From Anaerolinea sp. (GTDB lineage: Bacteria > Chloroflexota > Anaerolineae > Anaerolineales > Anaerolineaceae), in assembly GCA_013824385.1 (NCBI GenBank), contig PNNU01000113.1, positions 1 through 9,008 of the forward strand: 9,008 nt of DNA, in the 5' to 3' direction. The position numbers and the translations under genes are program-made. The notes below the pieces were generated by a model. The model was not told where the DNA came from, did no database searches, and worked only from the letters and a program-made list of their open reading frames with translations. Shown here piece by piece: positions 1 to 6,908 of this stretch (position 1 is the stretch's first letter; each line of letters starts with the position of its first letter).

Positions 1-1028
1 GAGACAGGTTCTGAAAGGTTTAATTCTTTAATGATTTTTTCCATAGGTTGATCAACCAGGGCGTCAATCACTGAAAAAAGACCAATCATGAAACAAACTT
101 CGGGTTGAGGGTGGTTAAATATTTTGGCCAAGGATTCTGCCATATAGGCACGCTGCAAGGCAATATTGGTTAATTCTACAGGTTTATCACTCAATTTTGT
201 CAGCAAGAGTAATGACATCCACCCGCGGAAGGTATCCAAACCAACCAAAGATATCGCCTGCCTCAATGATTTCACTTCAGAGATAAAAGAATAATATCCT
301 GAATTGGTCAATTGTAATAATTTGTAACTTAAATTCACATCCTGCGCAATAATCTTTTCAAGATCAGAAAAAGAGGTTCTTTTGTCTTGAAGAATGGCCA
401 AAGTCCGCATTACTACTAAACGGGATGTATCCTTTTTTTTGCCGTGGATAATATTAGGCTTGCACAAAAAATACCCCTGGAAGTAATTCACTCCAAGCCG
501 ATGGCAGATCGTAAATTCTTCTATTGTCTCAACTTTTTCAGCCAACACTTGAAATCCATAATTCTTAATGGAATTTACCATCTCTGGTAATAATTGAGGG
601 TCGATTAATCTAAGGTCCAGCTTCACAATGGATGCAATATTTTGGTAAGGAATAATGCGATCAATATTCATTACATTATCCAGAGCAATTGCATATCCAG
701 CTTTGTGAAGTTTAGTCAACGCATCCAGAAGTTCCTGATCAGTTGTGATGGTTTCTGGAATTTCTATTACCATCCTTTCTGGAGGCAGGAAAATAGGATA
801 ATTACCTAAAAGAAAATTGCGGGTAAGATTGATAAACGCGATTGAGTTGTTGACGATTTTGTTCAAACCCAACTCTATTAAGGTATTGAGTGTCACTTGA
901 ATGGTGGCAAGATCTGGGTCATCGAATGTGGCTGAGTTTGTATCACAAGACCGGTAAAACAATTCGTAAGCATGGATTTCCATTTTACGATTAAAAATAG
1001 CCTGTCTACCAAGATAAAGATCTACCAT
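1..1028 (-). CDS. EAL-HDOD (YuxH-type) signalling protein, C-terminus cut by window edge
   Basis: I translated this frame by hand from ATG 1028; it stays open for 342 codons to the left edge. The N-terminus GRQAIF followed by YELFYR (residues 7-26) is typical of YuxH-type proteins, where a degenerate EAL domain precedes an HDOD domain. Visible EAL landmarks are FINLT (65-69), IEIPE (88-92), KLD (136-138) and LAEKVET (162-168). The usual DDFGTG metal/loop motif is replaced by LDNVMN (116-121), so c-di-GMP hydrolysis is doubtful. The HDOD part starts near residue 200 and carries the family's LxxAISLVGLD-like stretch. Members of this family act as cytoplasmic signalling or scaffold proteins. A GAGGGGA ribosome site lies at 1031-1037. 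The gene starts 34 bases after the P-loop gene ends, so they are probably co-transcribed. Perhaps 50-70 residues are missing at the C-terminus. Confidence 0.9.
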   Translation of the reverse strand, partial: MVDLYLGRQAIFNRKMEIHAYELFYRSCDTNSATFDDPDLATIQVTLNTLIELGLNKIVNNSIAFINLTRNFLLGNYPIFLPPERMVIEIPETITTDQELLDALTKLHKAGYAIALDNVMNIDRIIPYQNIASIVKLDLRLIDPQLLPEMVNSIKNYGFQVLAEKVETIEEFTICHRLGVNYFQGYFLCKPNIIHGKKKDTSRLVVMRTLAILQDKRTSFSDLEKIIAQDVNLSYKLLQLTNSGYYSFISEVKSLRQAISLVGLDTFRGWMSLLLLTKLSDKPVELTNIALQRAYMAESLAKIFNHPQPEVCFMIGLFSVIDALVDQPMEKIIKELNLSEPV

Positions 1029-1062
1029 TTTCCCCTCATTTTTGCCTATTGTAATGATTATT

Positions 1063-1791
1063 TTACTTGTTTTCCCAAAGAGCCCATAATTCGGTTAGTT
1101 TTGCTTCAAGACGATTTCCTAGACCCTCCCCTGGTTGAGAGGTAATATCATCGGTGTTTTCGAAAACGCAATAGGGAACTTTTTGACGCTGAATGGACAA
1201 GTAATTTTCATCCCCTTTACTGACTTCTTGCCAATCACTCTCTTTATACAACCGTTCCAATTTGGCATCGGGCAGAGAATGTTCAAGGATACTGTCTGGT
1301 TTCTCTGGATTGAACCGTTTACGATTCTTTCGTAGGGATTCTTCCCATGGGACATCGATGTATAAAACGACCATTTTTTCAATCATCTCTTGTGTAAGAT
1401 GAGCGAATGCTGAACGATATCCTCCATGTTGTGTGCCGCGCGAAAACTCCACAAGAGTAGTAAAGCTTTCTTCGTAATCTGGAATATCTCGCATTCTTTT
1501 TTCGTATTCGAGGCCAATACGTTCAATCAACAAATCCCAATAGTATTGTTTAAGAAAGTAACCATGCGCATCAGTGTGGATGGGTTGGTGCCCCATTTTT
1601 CTGAGCAAGGCATCTTCTTCAAACCACGTCCACAACATGGGGAAATCATCAATTTCATTCATTTGCCCAATGTGAAAACGGTTAATTCTGTTTTCAAGTG
1701 AAACGCCCTTTAAATAGGCAATGATTTCACTTTTACCTGCCGCAGGTCTTGCGATCAATAATAAAATTTTAAAGATATTATCTTTTTTCAT
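1063..1791 (-). CDS. P-loop NTPase / kinase-like protein of unrecognised family
   Basis: This encodes 242 residues. I chose ATG 1791 because CAGGA lies five bases upstream (1797-1801), and because translation from the upstream in-frame start at 1944 would read through the promoter region of the divergent gene. Residues 8-13 form a hydrophobic strand leading into ARPAAGKS (14-21), a Walker A loop in which the first glycine is alanine. A second strand VVLYIDVPWEESLRKNRKRF (141-160) resembles the strand plus basic lid of small-molecule and nucleotide kinases. A possible substrate segment, EFSRG with HGGYRS, lies at 115-126. No signal peptide or membrane helix is seen, so it should be cytoplasmic. 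The fold suggests a phosphotransferase or GTPase-like role, but I cannot name a substrate. It is the first gene of a probable operon with the EAL-HDOD protein. Confidence 0.85.
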   Translation of the reverse strand: MKKDNIFKILLLIARPAAGKSEIIAYLKGVSLENRINRFHIGQMNEIDDFPMLWTWFEEDALLRKMGHQPIHTDAHGYFLKQYYWDLLIERIGLEYEKRMRDIPDYEESFTTLVEFSRGTQHGGYRSAFAHLTQEMIEKMVVLYIDVPWEESLRKNRKRFNPEKPDSILEHSLPDAKLERLYKESDWQEVSKGDENYLSIQRQKVPYCVFENTDDITSQPGEGLGNRLEAKLTELWALWENK

Positions 1792-1796
1792 TATTA

Positions 1797-1801
1797 TCCT
1801 G
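1797..1801 (-). promoter_or_regulatory. Ribosome binding site fixing the start of the P-loop gene
   Basis: On the minus strand CAGGA lies five bases before ATG 1791. This supports the internal start over the longer in-frame reading from 1944, which has no evident site and would overlap the divergent gene's start. Confidence 0.6.
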
Positions 1802-1813
1802 ATTGGTTCAGTA

Positions 1814-1819
1814 ATTATA
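1814..1819 (-). promoter_or_regulatory. Candidate -10 box for the minus-strand operon
   Basis: The minus strand reads a perfect TATAAT here, placing a start of transcription near 1807, a short leader ahead of the CAGGA site. No convincing -35 box lies 16-18 bases upstream, so it may depend on an activator or be a chance match in AT-rich DNA. Confidence 0.35.
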
Positions 1820-1824
1820 GCCAA

Positions 1825-1893
1825 GGTTGCAAATATCGGCATAACAAAAAGAGTAGTGAATTTAATAAATTGGTTGGTGCCAATCTTGCAACC
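1825..1893. repeat. Inverted repeats in the divergent promoter region
   Basis: GGTTGCAA (1825-1832) is repeated in inverted form as TTGCAACC (1886-1893). A nested dyad TTGG-TG-CCAA lies at 1874-1883, flanked by ATTGG (1869-1873) and CCAAT (1880-1884). These sit between two divergent transcription units, so they could be operator half-sites, perhaps for looping or shared control. No convincing sigma-70 promoter is seen for the plus-strand gene; TTTAAT at 1861-1866 is a weak -10 candidate. Confidence 0.3.
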
Positions 1894-1899
1894 AGAAAT

Positions 1900-1906
1900 G
1901 AGGGAG
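1900..1906 (+). promoter_or_regulatory. Ribosome binding site fixing the start of the glycosidase-like gene
   Basis: GAGGGAG lies eight bases before ATG 1915. A longer in-frame reading from TTG 1870 exists, but it has no such site and would put polar residues ahead of the membrane anchor. Confidence 0.7.
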
Positions 1907-1914
1907 CTTTGTAT

Positions 1915-3456
1915 ATGAAACTGATAGGCTACATTATTCGACACATCATTCCAATTAGTCTGTTGGTTGTAGCGGGTATATTGATCTACAACGCAGCCAC
2001 TCCTCCGCCTTCTTCGCGGATAGAAGGTATGGGAATTGATTTGTTATCTTCACCTCCGTTAACCCCTGAAGCCGTTGAGGGGCAATTAAACGCCATTCAA
2101 CAATCAGGTGTGGAATATGTGAGCATCGAAGTGAATTGGTCGATAATTGAAACCACGCAGGACGTCTACGACTGGTCCAGTGTAATGCCGCTTGATTTGT
2201 TTTTTAGTTCTGCCCAGACTCGTGGATTGAAGAGTGTCGCTGTGATCACCGGATTCCCTGCTTACCTTTCAGCGCCAGGTTTTTCACTGGATCAAAAGAC
2301 CCTTGGTGCACGTTGGGAAAAATTTATCCAGGCAGCAGTGGATCATTTTGGTGACAAGGTCAATTATTGGCAAATCGGCGATCAGATTAACTCCACGAAT
2401 GGGGGTCGGTCGCTTGCACAATCAGACCCTGCTTTTTACGCCAAAATGTTAAAAGCATCAAGTAAGTTAATAAAAAACACAGACCCCAACGATAAAATTT
2501 GGATGGGCAGTCTGGTGAGTGCCACCGCTGATAACTGCGCGGTGAATCCACTTTCATTTTTATTGGAGGTTAACGCTGCCAAAGCCTGGGATTCAGCCGA
2601 TGCGGTCACCTATCAACCACGGCGTGGAGCCGTGTCACCAGAGATGCCTTCCACTTCCGAGATCAATCAGGGCTGCAATTCTTCCATGGCGGCAGCTTCT
2701 GCTTCCATGTCTGCCGAAGTTCAATCTGTGCAAGACCTTGCCAGACAGCTAGGTGGAAAGCTGGTTTACATTACCGGCTTAACCTGGAGCCCGGAAGAAT
2801 TGGTAAGTCTTCAGGGCAGCCGCTCGATTGATGCGAATACATTGCAATCTGATCTCTTGGTGCGCGCCAGCGTGATGTTGATGGGCAGAGATGCTGTCCC
2901 CATGGTTTTCTGGCAAGTGGATCCGCTTTACCAATATAATGCCATCACAAGCCTCACCGATCTTTCTGTATTAGTGGTGAACAGCAAATCACTGGGTCAG
3001 GTTCAAGGCCAAACCGGCAATGTTCAAGAATATCGTTTTCAAAATGGAGCTGATCTGGCGATCCTGGCTTGGCGTTCTCAAGACGGTGACGCACCGCAGC
3101 CGGTAGGTTTTTCCAATATCCCATCCACGTCAATAATCGCGTTTTCCACGGATGTTTTAGGGCTGGACAAGGCCTATGGCACTCCCATCCCCGTGGACGG
3201 AACGGGCAGCACAGTAATGATGCTAAATGAGCGGCCTGTCATCTTAATCGGAAAAACCGGCAAATGGGATGAACAGCTCAAAGCCAGCATCACAAACCAG
3301 ATAGAATTGTGGCGCCTTGATCTTCAAGCTGCCATCTCGCGCGGTCTTGGTCATTTGAAAGCCATATTCTCGAATTGGCTGGAAAGCATATTTTCCAGGG
3401 CGAAAGACAGCGCAGTCGATTGGGGTACGGAAAAAATTAAGGATATGCTCAATTAA
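1915..3456 (+). CDS. Membrane-anchored TIM-barrel protein, glycoside hydrolase clan A-like, lacking catalytic glutamates
   Basis: This encodes 513 residues. A short basic start and a hydrophobic segment (about 10-27) form a signal anchor; a Pro/Ser stretch (29-34) leads into a barrel. Landmarks of GH5/GH39-like enzymes are present: the strand EYVSIEVNWSIIE (67-79), then YDW (85-87), and YWQI (151-154) before the acid/base position. Where active relatives read NEP, this one reads GDQIN (155-159). The strand that normally ends in TEFGW reads TGLTW (287-291). Both catalytic glutamates therefore appear to be missing. Exactly two cysteines, 208 and 254, could form a disulfide outside the cell. VFWQVD (331-336) marks a late barrel strand. 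A beta-rich domain ends with ERPVILIG (439-446), a common close of such proteins, and residues 447-513 look helical. It is probably a non-catalytic glycan-binding or structural protein, co-transcribed with the downstream lipoprotein. Confidence 0.85.
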   Translation: MKLIGYIIRHIIPISLLVVAGILIYNAATPPPSSRIEGMGIDLLSSPPLTPEAVEGQLNAIQQSGVEYVSIEVNWSIIETTQDVYDWSSVMPLDLFFSSAQTRGLKSVAVITGFPAYLSAPGFSLDQKTLGARWEKFIQAAVDHFGDKVNYWQIGDQINSTNGGRSLAQSDPAFYAKMLKASSKLIKNTDPNDKIWMGSLVSATADNCAVNPLSFLLEVNAAKAWDSADAVTYQPRRGAVSPEMPSTSEINQGCNSSMAAASASMSAEVQSVQDLARQLGGKLVYITGLTWSPEELVSLQGSRSIDANTLQSDLLVRASVMLMGRDAVPMVFWQVDPLYQYNAITSLTDLSVLVVNSKSLGQVQGQTGNVQEYRFQNGADLAILAWRSQDGDAPQPVGFSNIPSTSIIAFSTDVLGLDKAYGTPIPVDGTGSTVMMLNERPVILIGKTGKWDEQLKASITNQIELWRLDLQAAISRGLGHLKAIFSNWLESIFSRAKDSAVDWGTEKIKDMLN

Positions 3457-3490
3457 TTCAGGGAGTATAATCACGGTAAGGATTGGTGAA

Positions 3491-4627
3491 ATGAAAGATA
3501 TTAAACAATTCAAAAAAGTGTTCGTCTGGTGTGTTAGTGTTTTATTGGTGGTTCTTCTGGTAGCTTGCAGTTTGCCTGAAGTGACCCCTCCAGTAGAAAC
3601 GACCGTGCCAACCGAACCGCCTTTTATCGTCACCAGCACTGAAAGTCCTTCTCCAACAGTTACTCTTGTACCCGTTCCTATAGAAATCACAGATAAAAAC
3701 GCCGCTGCGCTGACGGTGATCAACCGGGCGCCTGTGAATACCATCCAACAGATCAAATGGGCAAAAGATGGGCTCAGTCTGGCGGTATCCACCCAAAACA
3801 CAGACTCCGCTGGTACCCAACTATTTGGGGTTAGCGTATTGGACGTCCCTGGTCTTGCTCCTAAAAATATCATGAGCACCAAAGACGGCAGAGTGGCAGA
3901 CATCTCTTCAGATGGAAAACTGGCTGCCCTTGTCTCAATCGACATGAAATCAATTTCATTGGTTGACCTTACCGCCGGAAATTCTGTCGTTTTAACTATT
4001 TCACCTGATTTTTTGATTGGCAATGCCACCTTTTCACCTGGCAGCGACACGTTGGCGGTTGCAATCGCAGATGAATGGACGGTTGTCCTATATTCCATTG
4101 TTGACGGCGGCATTATTAATACCCTCACTGGTTTCGAGACAGCTGCTCCCCTATATAATGCAGGCTTCACCCAAAGTCCCCAATGGATAGTCTGGCATGC
4201 TCGAGCTACCCTGCAATTGCAAGAAATTACGGATGGTAATTTTGGCCCCACCCTGGATCACCAAGATTTTGTCACCACTTATGCCATGACCCGGGATGGT
4301 TCCTTAATAGCAAGTAATGCCTCAACTGCTGGCATCGAAACAACAGGCCCTGCCGTCACCTTATGGGATGCTGCCGGGGGCAACGTGCTCAAAACCTATG
4401 AGCTGACTGAGCCGGCCCTTTGCATTGAATTTTCACCCAATGGCACATTATTGGCCATGGGTGTGGGCAGTGCGCTTCAGATTTGGGATGTTACCAGCGG
4501 CACCATGCTGGCTTCTCTCGATGGGCACGCAGGCCAGATCACAGCCCTGGCATTTTCAGCAGACGGCAAGTATCTTGCCACCGCCGGTAACGATAATCAA
4601 CTTTTTCTCTGGCAAGTATCTGAGTAG
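3491..4627 (+). CDS. WD40-like beta-propeller lipoprotein
   Basis: This encodes 378 residues. The basic start and hydrophobic core end in the lipobox LLVAC, with Cys26 as the likely lipidated residue. A Pro/Thr-rich linker (about 28-63) holds the rest away from the membrane. Seven repeat units can be read, at roughly 77-123, 128-168, 170-214, 216-258, 259-305, 306-346 and 347-378. The last two are clear WD40 units, containing FSPNG...LQIWD and FSADG...LFLWQ; the earlier ones are more diverged. The last unit is short, so the strand before residue 77 may close the ring. Propellers like this usually bind proteins or ligands; no catalytic motif is seen. AAGGA lies eight bases before ATG 3491. The gene follows the glycosidase-like gene after 34 bases and is followed by a strong terminator, so the two form one operon. 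Confidence 0.9.
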   Translation: MKDIKQFKKVFVWCVSVLLVVLLVACSLPEVTPPVETTVPTEPPFIVTSTESPSPTVTLVPVPIEITDKNAAALTVINRAPVNTIQQIKWAKDGLSLAVSTQNTDSAGTQLFGVSVLDVPGLAPKNIMSTKDGRVADISSDGKLAALVSIDMKSISLVDLTAGNSVVLTISPDFLIGNATFSPGSDTLAVAIADEWTVVLYSIVDGGIINTLTGFETAAPLYNAGFTQSPQWIVWHARATLQLQEITDGNFGPTLDHQDFVTTYAMTRDGSLIASNASTAGIETTGPAVTLWDAAGGNVLKTYELTEPALCIEFSPNGTLLAMGVGSALQIWDVTSGTMLASLDGHAGQITALAFSADGKYLATAGNDNQLFLWQVSE

Positions 4628-4650
4628 GATAGTGATTTATAGTTAAATCA

Positions 4651-4680
4651 CCCCAAAAGGAGAGCCTTTTGGGGTTTTTT
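4651..4680 (+). terminator. Rho-independent terminator of the glycosidase-like/propeller operon
   Basis: A perfect 10-bp stem CCCCAAAAGG / CCTTTTGGGG (4651-4660 and 4665-4674) with loop AGAG is followed directly by six T's (4675-4680). It lies 23 bases after the propeller gene's stop codon. Confidence 0.93.
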
Positions 4681-4697
4681 CTTGAAATAATCCACTA

Positions 4698-4706
4698 TGG
4701 TATACT
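4698..4706 (+). promoter_or_regulatory. Extended -10 promoter of the ABC-F gene
   Basis: TGGTATACT matches the extended -10 pattern TGnTATAAT with one mismatch. It lies 28 bases before ATG 4735 and just downstream of the previous terminator. TTGAAA at 4682-4687 resembles a -35 box, but the 13-base spacer is short, so the extended -10 may carry the promoter. Confidence 0.55.
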
Positions 4707-4734
4707 TTGCTAGCATTTTTCAGGAAGCAATAAC

Positions 4735-6639
4735 ATGCCTTTACTTTCAGCAACCAATCTTTCTAAATCATTTGGAGCTTTGGATATTTTTTCAGAGCTT
4801 TCCTTTAGCGTTCCTCATCGCAGCCGCATCGGCCTGGTAGGGCCGAACGGTGTCGGCAAATCCACCCTGCTGCGCATTTTGGTCGGCGAGGATGAAGCCT
4901 CGGGCGGCACAGTCAACCGCGCCCGCAACGGCGTGCTCGGCTACCTGCCTCAAGAAGCCGTGCTTCAATCTGATCGCTGTTTGTGGGATGAAATCCTGAC
5001 CGTTTTTCAACCCCTGCTCGAGATGCAAAAAGAGGTTCATCACCTTGAGACCCAACTTGCCGGGCACCATAGTTCTGAAGAATTACTAGCCCAATATGGG
5101 GCTTTACAGACCAAATTTGATCACTTGGGTGGTTACACCTACGAGACTCAGGTGCGCATGACCCTCACCGGGTTGGGCTTCTCCCGTGCGGATGAGCAGC
5201 GACCGGTGCCGCAGCTTTCAGGCGGACAGCGTACGCGCGCCATGCTGGCCAAACTGCTGCTTTCCAAACCCGATCTGCTGCTTCTGGATGAGCCTACTAA
5301 TCATCTGGATATCGCCGCTGTGGAATGGCTGGAGAACTATCTCAAAGATTGGCCGGGCGGCGTGTTGATCGTTTCGCATGACCGCTATTTTCTTGACCAG
5401 GTTGTTAATGTGATCTGGGAGATGACCCCTACCATTGAAGAGTATCGCGGCAACTACAGCGCCTACATGAAGCAGCGCCAGGAGCGCTACGAGAGGCGTC
5501 TGGCAGAATACCAGACCCAGCAGGAATTTATTGACAAGGAAGAAGAATATATCCGGCGTAACATTGCCGGTCAAAACACCCGTCAGGCTCAAGGCAGACG
5601 TAAACGCCTTGAACGCATGTTGGATGAAGCGCGTCTGACACCACCCACCCAAAAACGGGCGCTCCACCTTAACCTCAAATCTGCAGATCGCTCCGGCGAT
5701 TTGGTACTGCGCACCCGTTCACTTCAAGTGGGTTATGCAGATGAAGGCAAACCGCTCTTTGAGGTGCCTGATCTGACTTTGGTGCGTAATGAGTGCGCCG
5801 CCATTATCGGACCTAATGGCGCAGGAAAGACCACCTTCTTAAAAACCCTGCTGGAGAAAATTCCTCCATTCGCGGGGGAGGCTGTACTGGGCGCGAATCT
5901 TAAAATCGGTTATTTTGCCCAGGCGCATGAGGGTCTGCACGCCGCGTGGACGTTGATCGAAGAGATTCAGGGTGTGGTTCCCAAGATGCTGCCGGGTGAG
6001 GTGCGCGATTACCTGGCCAAATTCCTCTTTACCGGGGATGATGTTTTCAAGACCGTGAACCTGCTATCAGGCGGTGAACGCGGAAGGCTGGCCCTGGCCT
6101 GCCTCGCGCTGCAGGGTTACAACCTTCTGCTCTTGGATGAGCCCACCAACCATCTTGACCTGCCTTCACAAGAAATCTTGCAGTCCGTTATGGCTGATTT
6201 TCGTGGCACGATTTTGCTCGTTTCGCATGACCGTTACCTGATTGACCGATTGGCGACCCAAATCTGGGAAGTCGAGCCAAAGGATCATACGCTTGCCAGT
6301 TTTAAGGGCACCTACAGCGAGTTTAAGGCCTACAAACAGCAGCTAAATCAACCAATGGTGGTTGAGGAACCAAAGGCGGTCAATCCCGCAAAAAGTGATA
6401 AAACCAAATCAGTCATGAGCAAGGGTGAGAAACAAAAGGTGGAAAAAGGCATCCAATTATTGGAAGAAAAAATTGCATGGCTGGAAAACGAGATCAAGTG
6501 TCTTGAAGAGGATCTGGCTTCTCCACCCTCCGACCCTGGTCAGGTGCAGACCATGGCCATGAACTATTCCCGCCTGCAGGCTGAACTCGAAGCCCATCTT
6601 GAAAAGTGGACCGATCTGCACGAAGCGCTGAACGAATAA
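4735..6639 (+). CDS. ABC-F family ribosome-associated ATPase, YdiF/Uup-like
   Basis: This encodes 634 residues with two complete ATPase halves and no membrane segment, the ABC-F layout. The first half has Walker A GPNGVGKST (36-44), signature LSGGQ (161-165), Walker B LLDEPTNHLD (183-192) and switch SHD (214-216). The second has GPNGAGKTT (359-367), LSGGE (444-448), LLLLDEPTNHLD (464-475) and SHD (497-499). Between them lies a charged helical linker (about 240-310) ending in a basic QGRRKRLERM stretch, the region that contacts P-site tRNA in ABC-F proteins. The C-terminal part (about 560-634) is Lys/Glu-rich and should form a coiled coil. Length and motifs resemble Bacillus YdiF (recalled, not searched). 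The likely role is relief of stalled ribosomes in the cytoplasm; an antibiotic-resistance role cannot be read from the sequence. AGGAAG precedes ATG 4735. The gene has its own promoter and hairpins. Confidence 0.95.
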   Translation: MPLLSATNLSKSFGALDIFSELSFSVPHRSRIGLVGPNGVGKSTLLRILVGEDEASGGTVNRARNGVLGYLPQEAVLQSDRCLWDEILTVFQPLLEMQKEVHHLETQLAGHHSSEELLAQYGALQTKFDHLGGYTYETQVRMTLTGLGFSRADEQRPVPQLSGGQRTRAMLAKLLLSKPDLLLLDEPTNHLDIAAVEWLENYLKDWPGGVLIVSHDRYFLDQVVNVIWEMTPTIEEYRGNYSAYMKQRQERYERRLAEYQTQQEFIDKEEEYIRRNIAGQNTRQAQGRRKRLERMLDEARLTPPTQKRALHLNLKSADRSGDLVLRTRSLQVGYADEGKPLFEVPDLTLVRNECAAIIGPNGAGKTTFLKTLLEKIPPFAGEAVLGANLKIGYFAQAHEGLHAAWTLIEEIQGVVPKMLPGEVRDYLAKFLFTGDDVFKTVNLLSGGERGRLALACLALQGYNLLLLDEPTNHLDLPSQEILQSVMADFRGTILLVSHDRYLIDRLATQIWEVEPKDHTLASFKGTYSEFKAYKQQLNQPMVVEEPKAVNPAKSDKTKSVMSKGEKQKVEKGIQLLEEKIAWLENEIKCLEEDLASPPSDPGQVQTMAMNYSRLQAELEAHLEKWTDLHEALNE

Positions 6640-6651
6640 ATGAAGTTAATA

Positions 6652-6691
6652 AAACCGGGAATCTTCAAGATTCCCGGTTTCTGGGGTTTTT
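6652..6691 (+). terminator. Hairpin terminator after the ABC-F gene
   Basis: AAACCGGGAATC (6652-6663) pairs perfectly with GATTCCCGGTTT (6669-6680) around a five-base loop. TTT ends the stem and a further T run (6687-6691) follows after CTGGGG. The strong stem lies 12 bases past the stop codon. The T tract is interrupted, so termination may be incomplete. Confidence 0.75.
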
Positions 6692-6699
6692 AAAAAACA

Positions 6700-6745
6700 G
6701 TTCCCGAATTCTTTTGAAATCGGGAACTTGCACTAATTATTTTTT
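6700..6745 (+). terminator. Second hairpin, possible back-up terminator
   Basis: GTTCCCGA (6700-6707) pairs with TCGGGAAC (6720-6727). The stem continues as TTC/GAA inside after one A-A mismatch, closing on a TTTT loop. A run of six T's (6740-6745) follows 12 bases later, farther than in a standard terminator. The arms repeat the TTCCCG/CGGGAA core of the preceding hairpin. Confidence 0.45.
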
Positions 6746-6886
6746 GGATCAACCACCCGAAAACAATTGTTTATTTTGATTTCAATACTTAATTTTCTTT
6801 TTCTTTAATCAGGTATAAAAATCATCACTTATGATATCTCTTACCATCAGAGATTAAAACAAACGTATTTATTTAATGGTGTTTCA

Positions 6887-6908
6887 TAGATTAGTTTGAT
6901 CTGATCTA
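6887..6908. promoter_or_regulatory. Operator-like dyad upstream of the VKOR gene
   Basis: TAGATTAG (6887-6894) and CTGATCTA (6901-6908) are inverted arms of eight bases with one mismatch around a six-base spacer. The dyad overlaps the weak -35 candidate TTGATC, as expected of a repressor site. The match could be chance in this AT-rich DNA. Confidence 0.3.

Noticed and set aside
1870..1914. N-terminal extension of the glycosidase-like protein from TTG 1870
   Set aside because: There is no ribosome site before TTG 1870, while GAGGGAG lies eight bases before ATG 1915, right in front of the signal anchor.
1792..1944. Longer minus-strand start (1944) for the P-loop protein, adding 51 residues
   Set aside because: The extra residues come from the divergent promoter region and the start of the opposite gene; CAGGA five bases before ATG 1791 supports the shorter form.
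3244..4251. A 335-codon open frame on the minus strand opposite the end of the glycosidase-like gene and most of the propeller gene
   Set aside because: The plus strand carries clear domains, a lipobox and ribosome sites across this span. The antisense product has no recognisable motif and looks like a by-product of codon choice.
5218..5667. Minus-strand open frame of 149 codons inside the ABC-F gene
   Set aside because: It lies wholly opposite highly conserved ATPase motifs and has no family signature of its own.
4735..6639. ABC-F protein as an antibiotic-resistance determinant
   Set aside because: Its motifs and length fit the housekeeping YdiF/Uup type, and nothing nearby suggests a resistance cassette or mobility.
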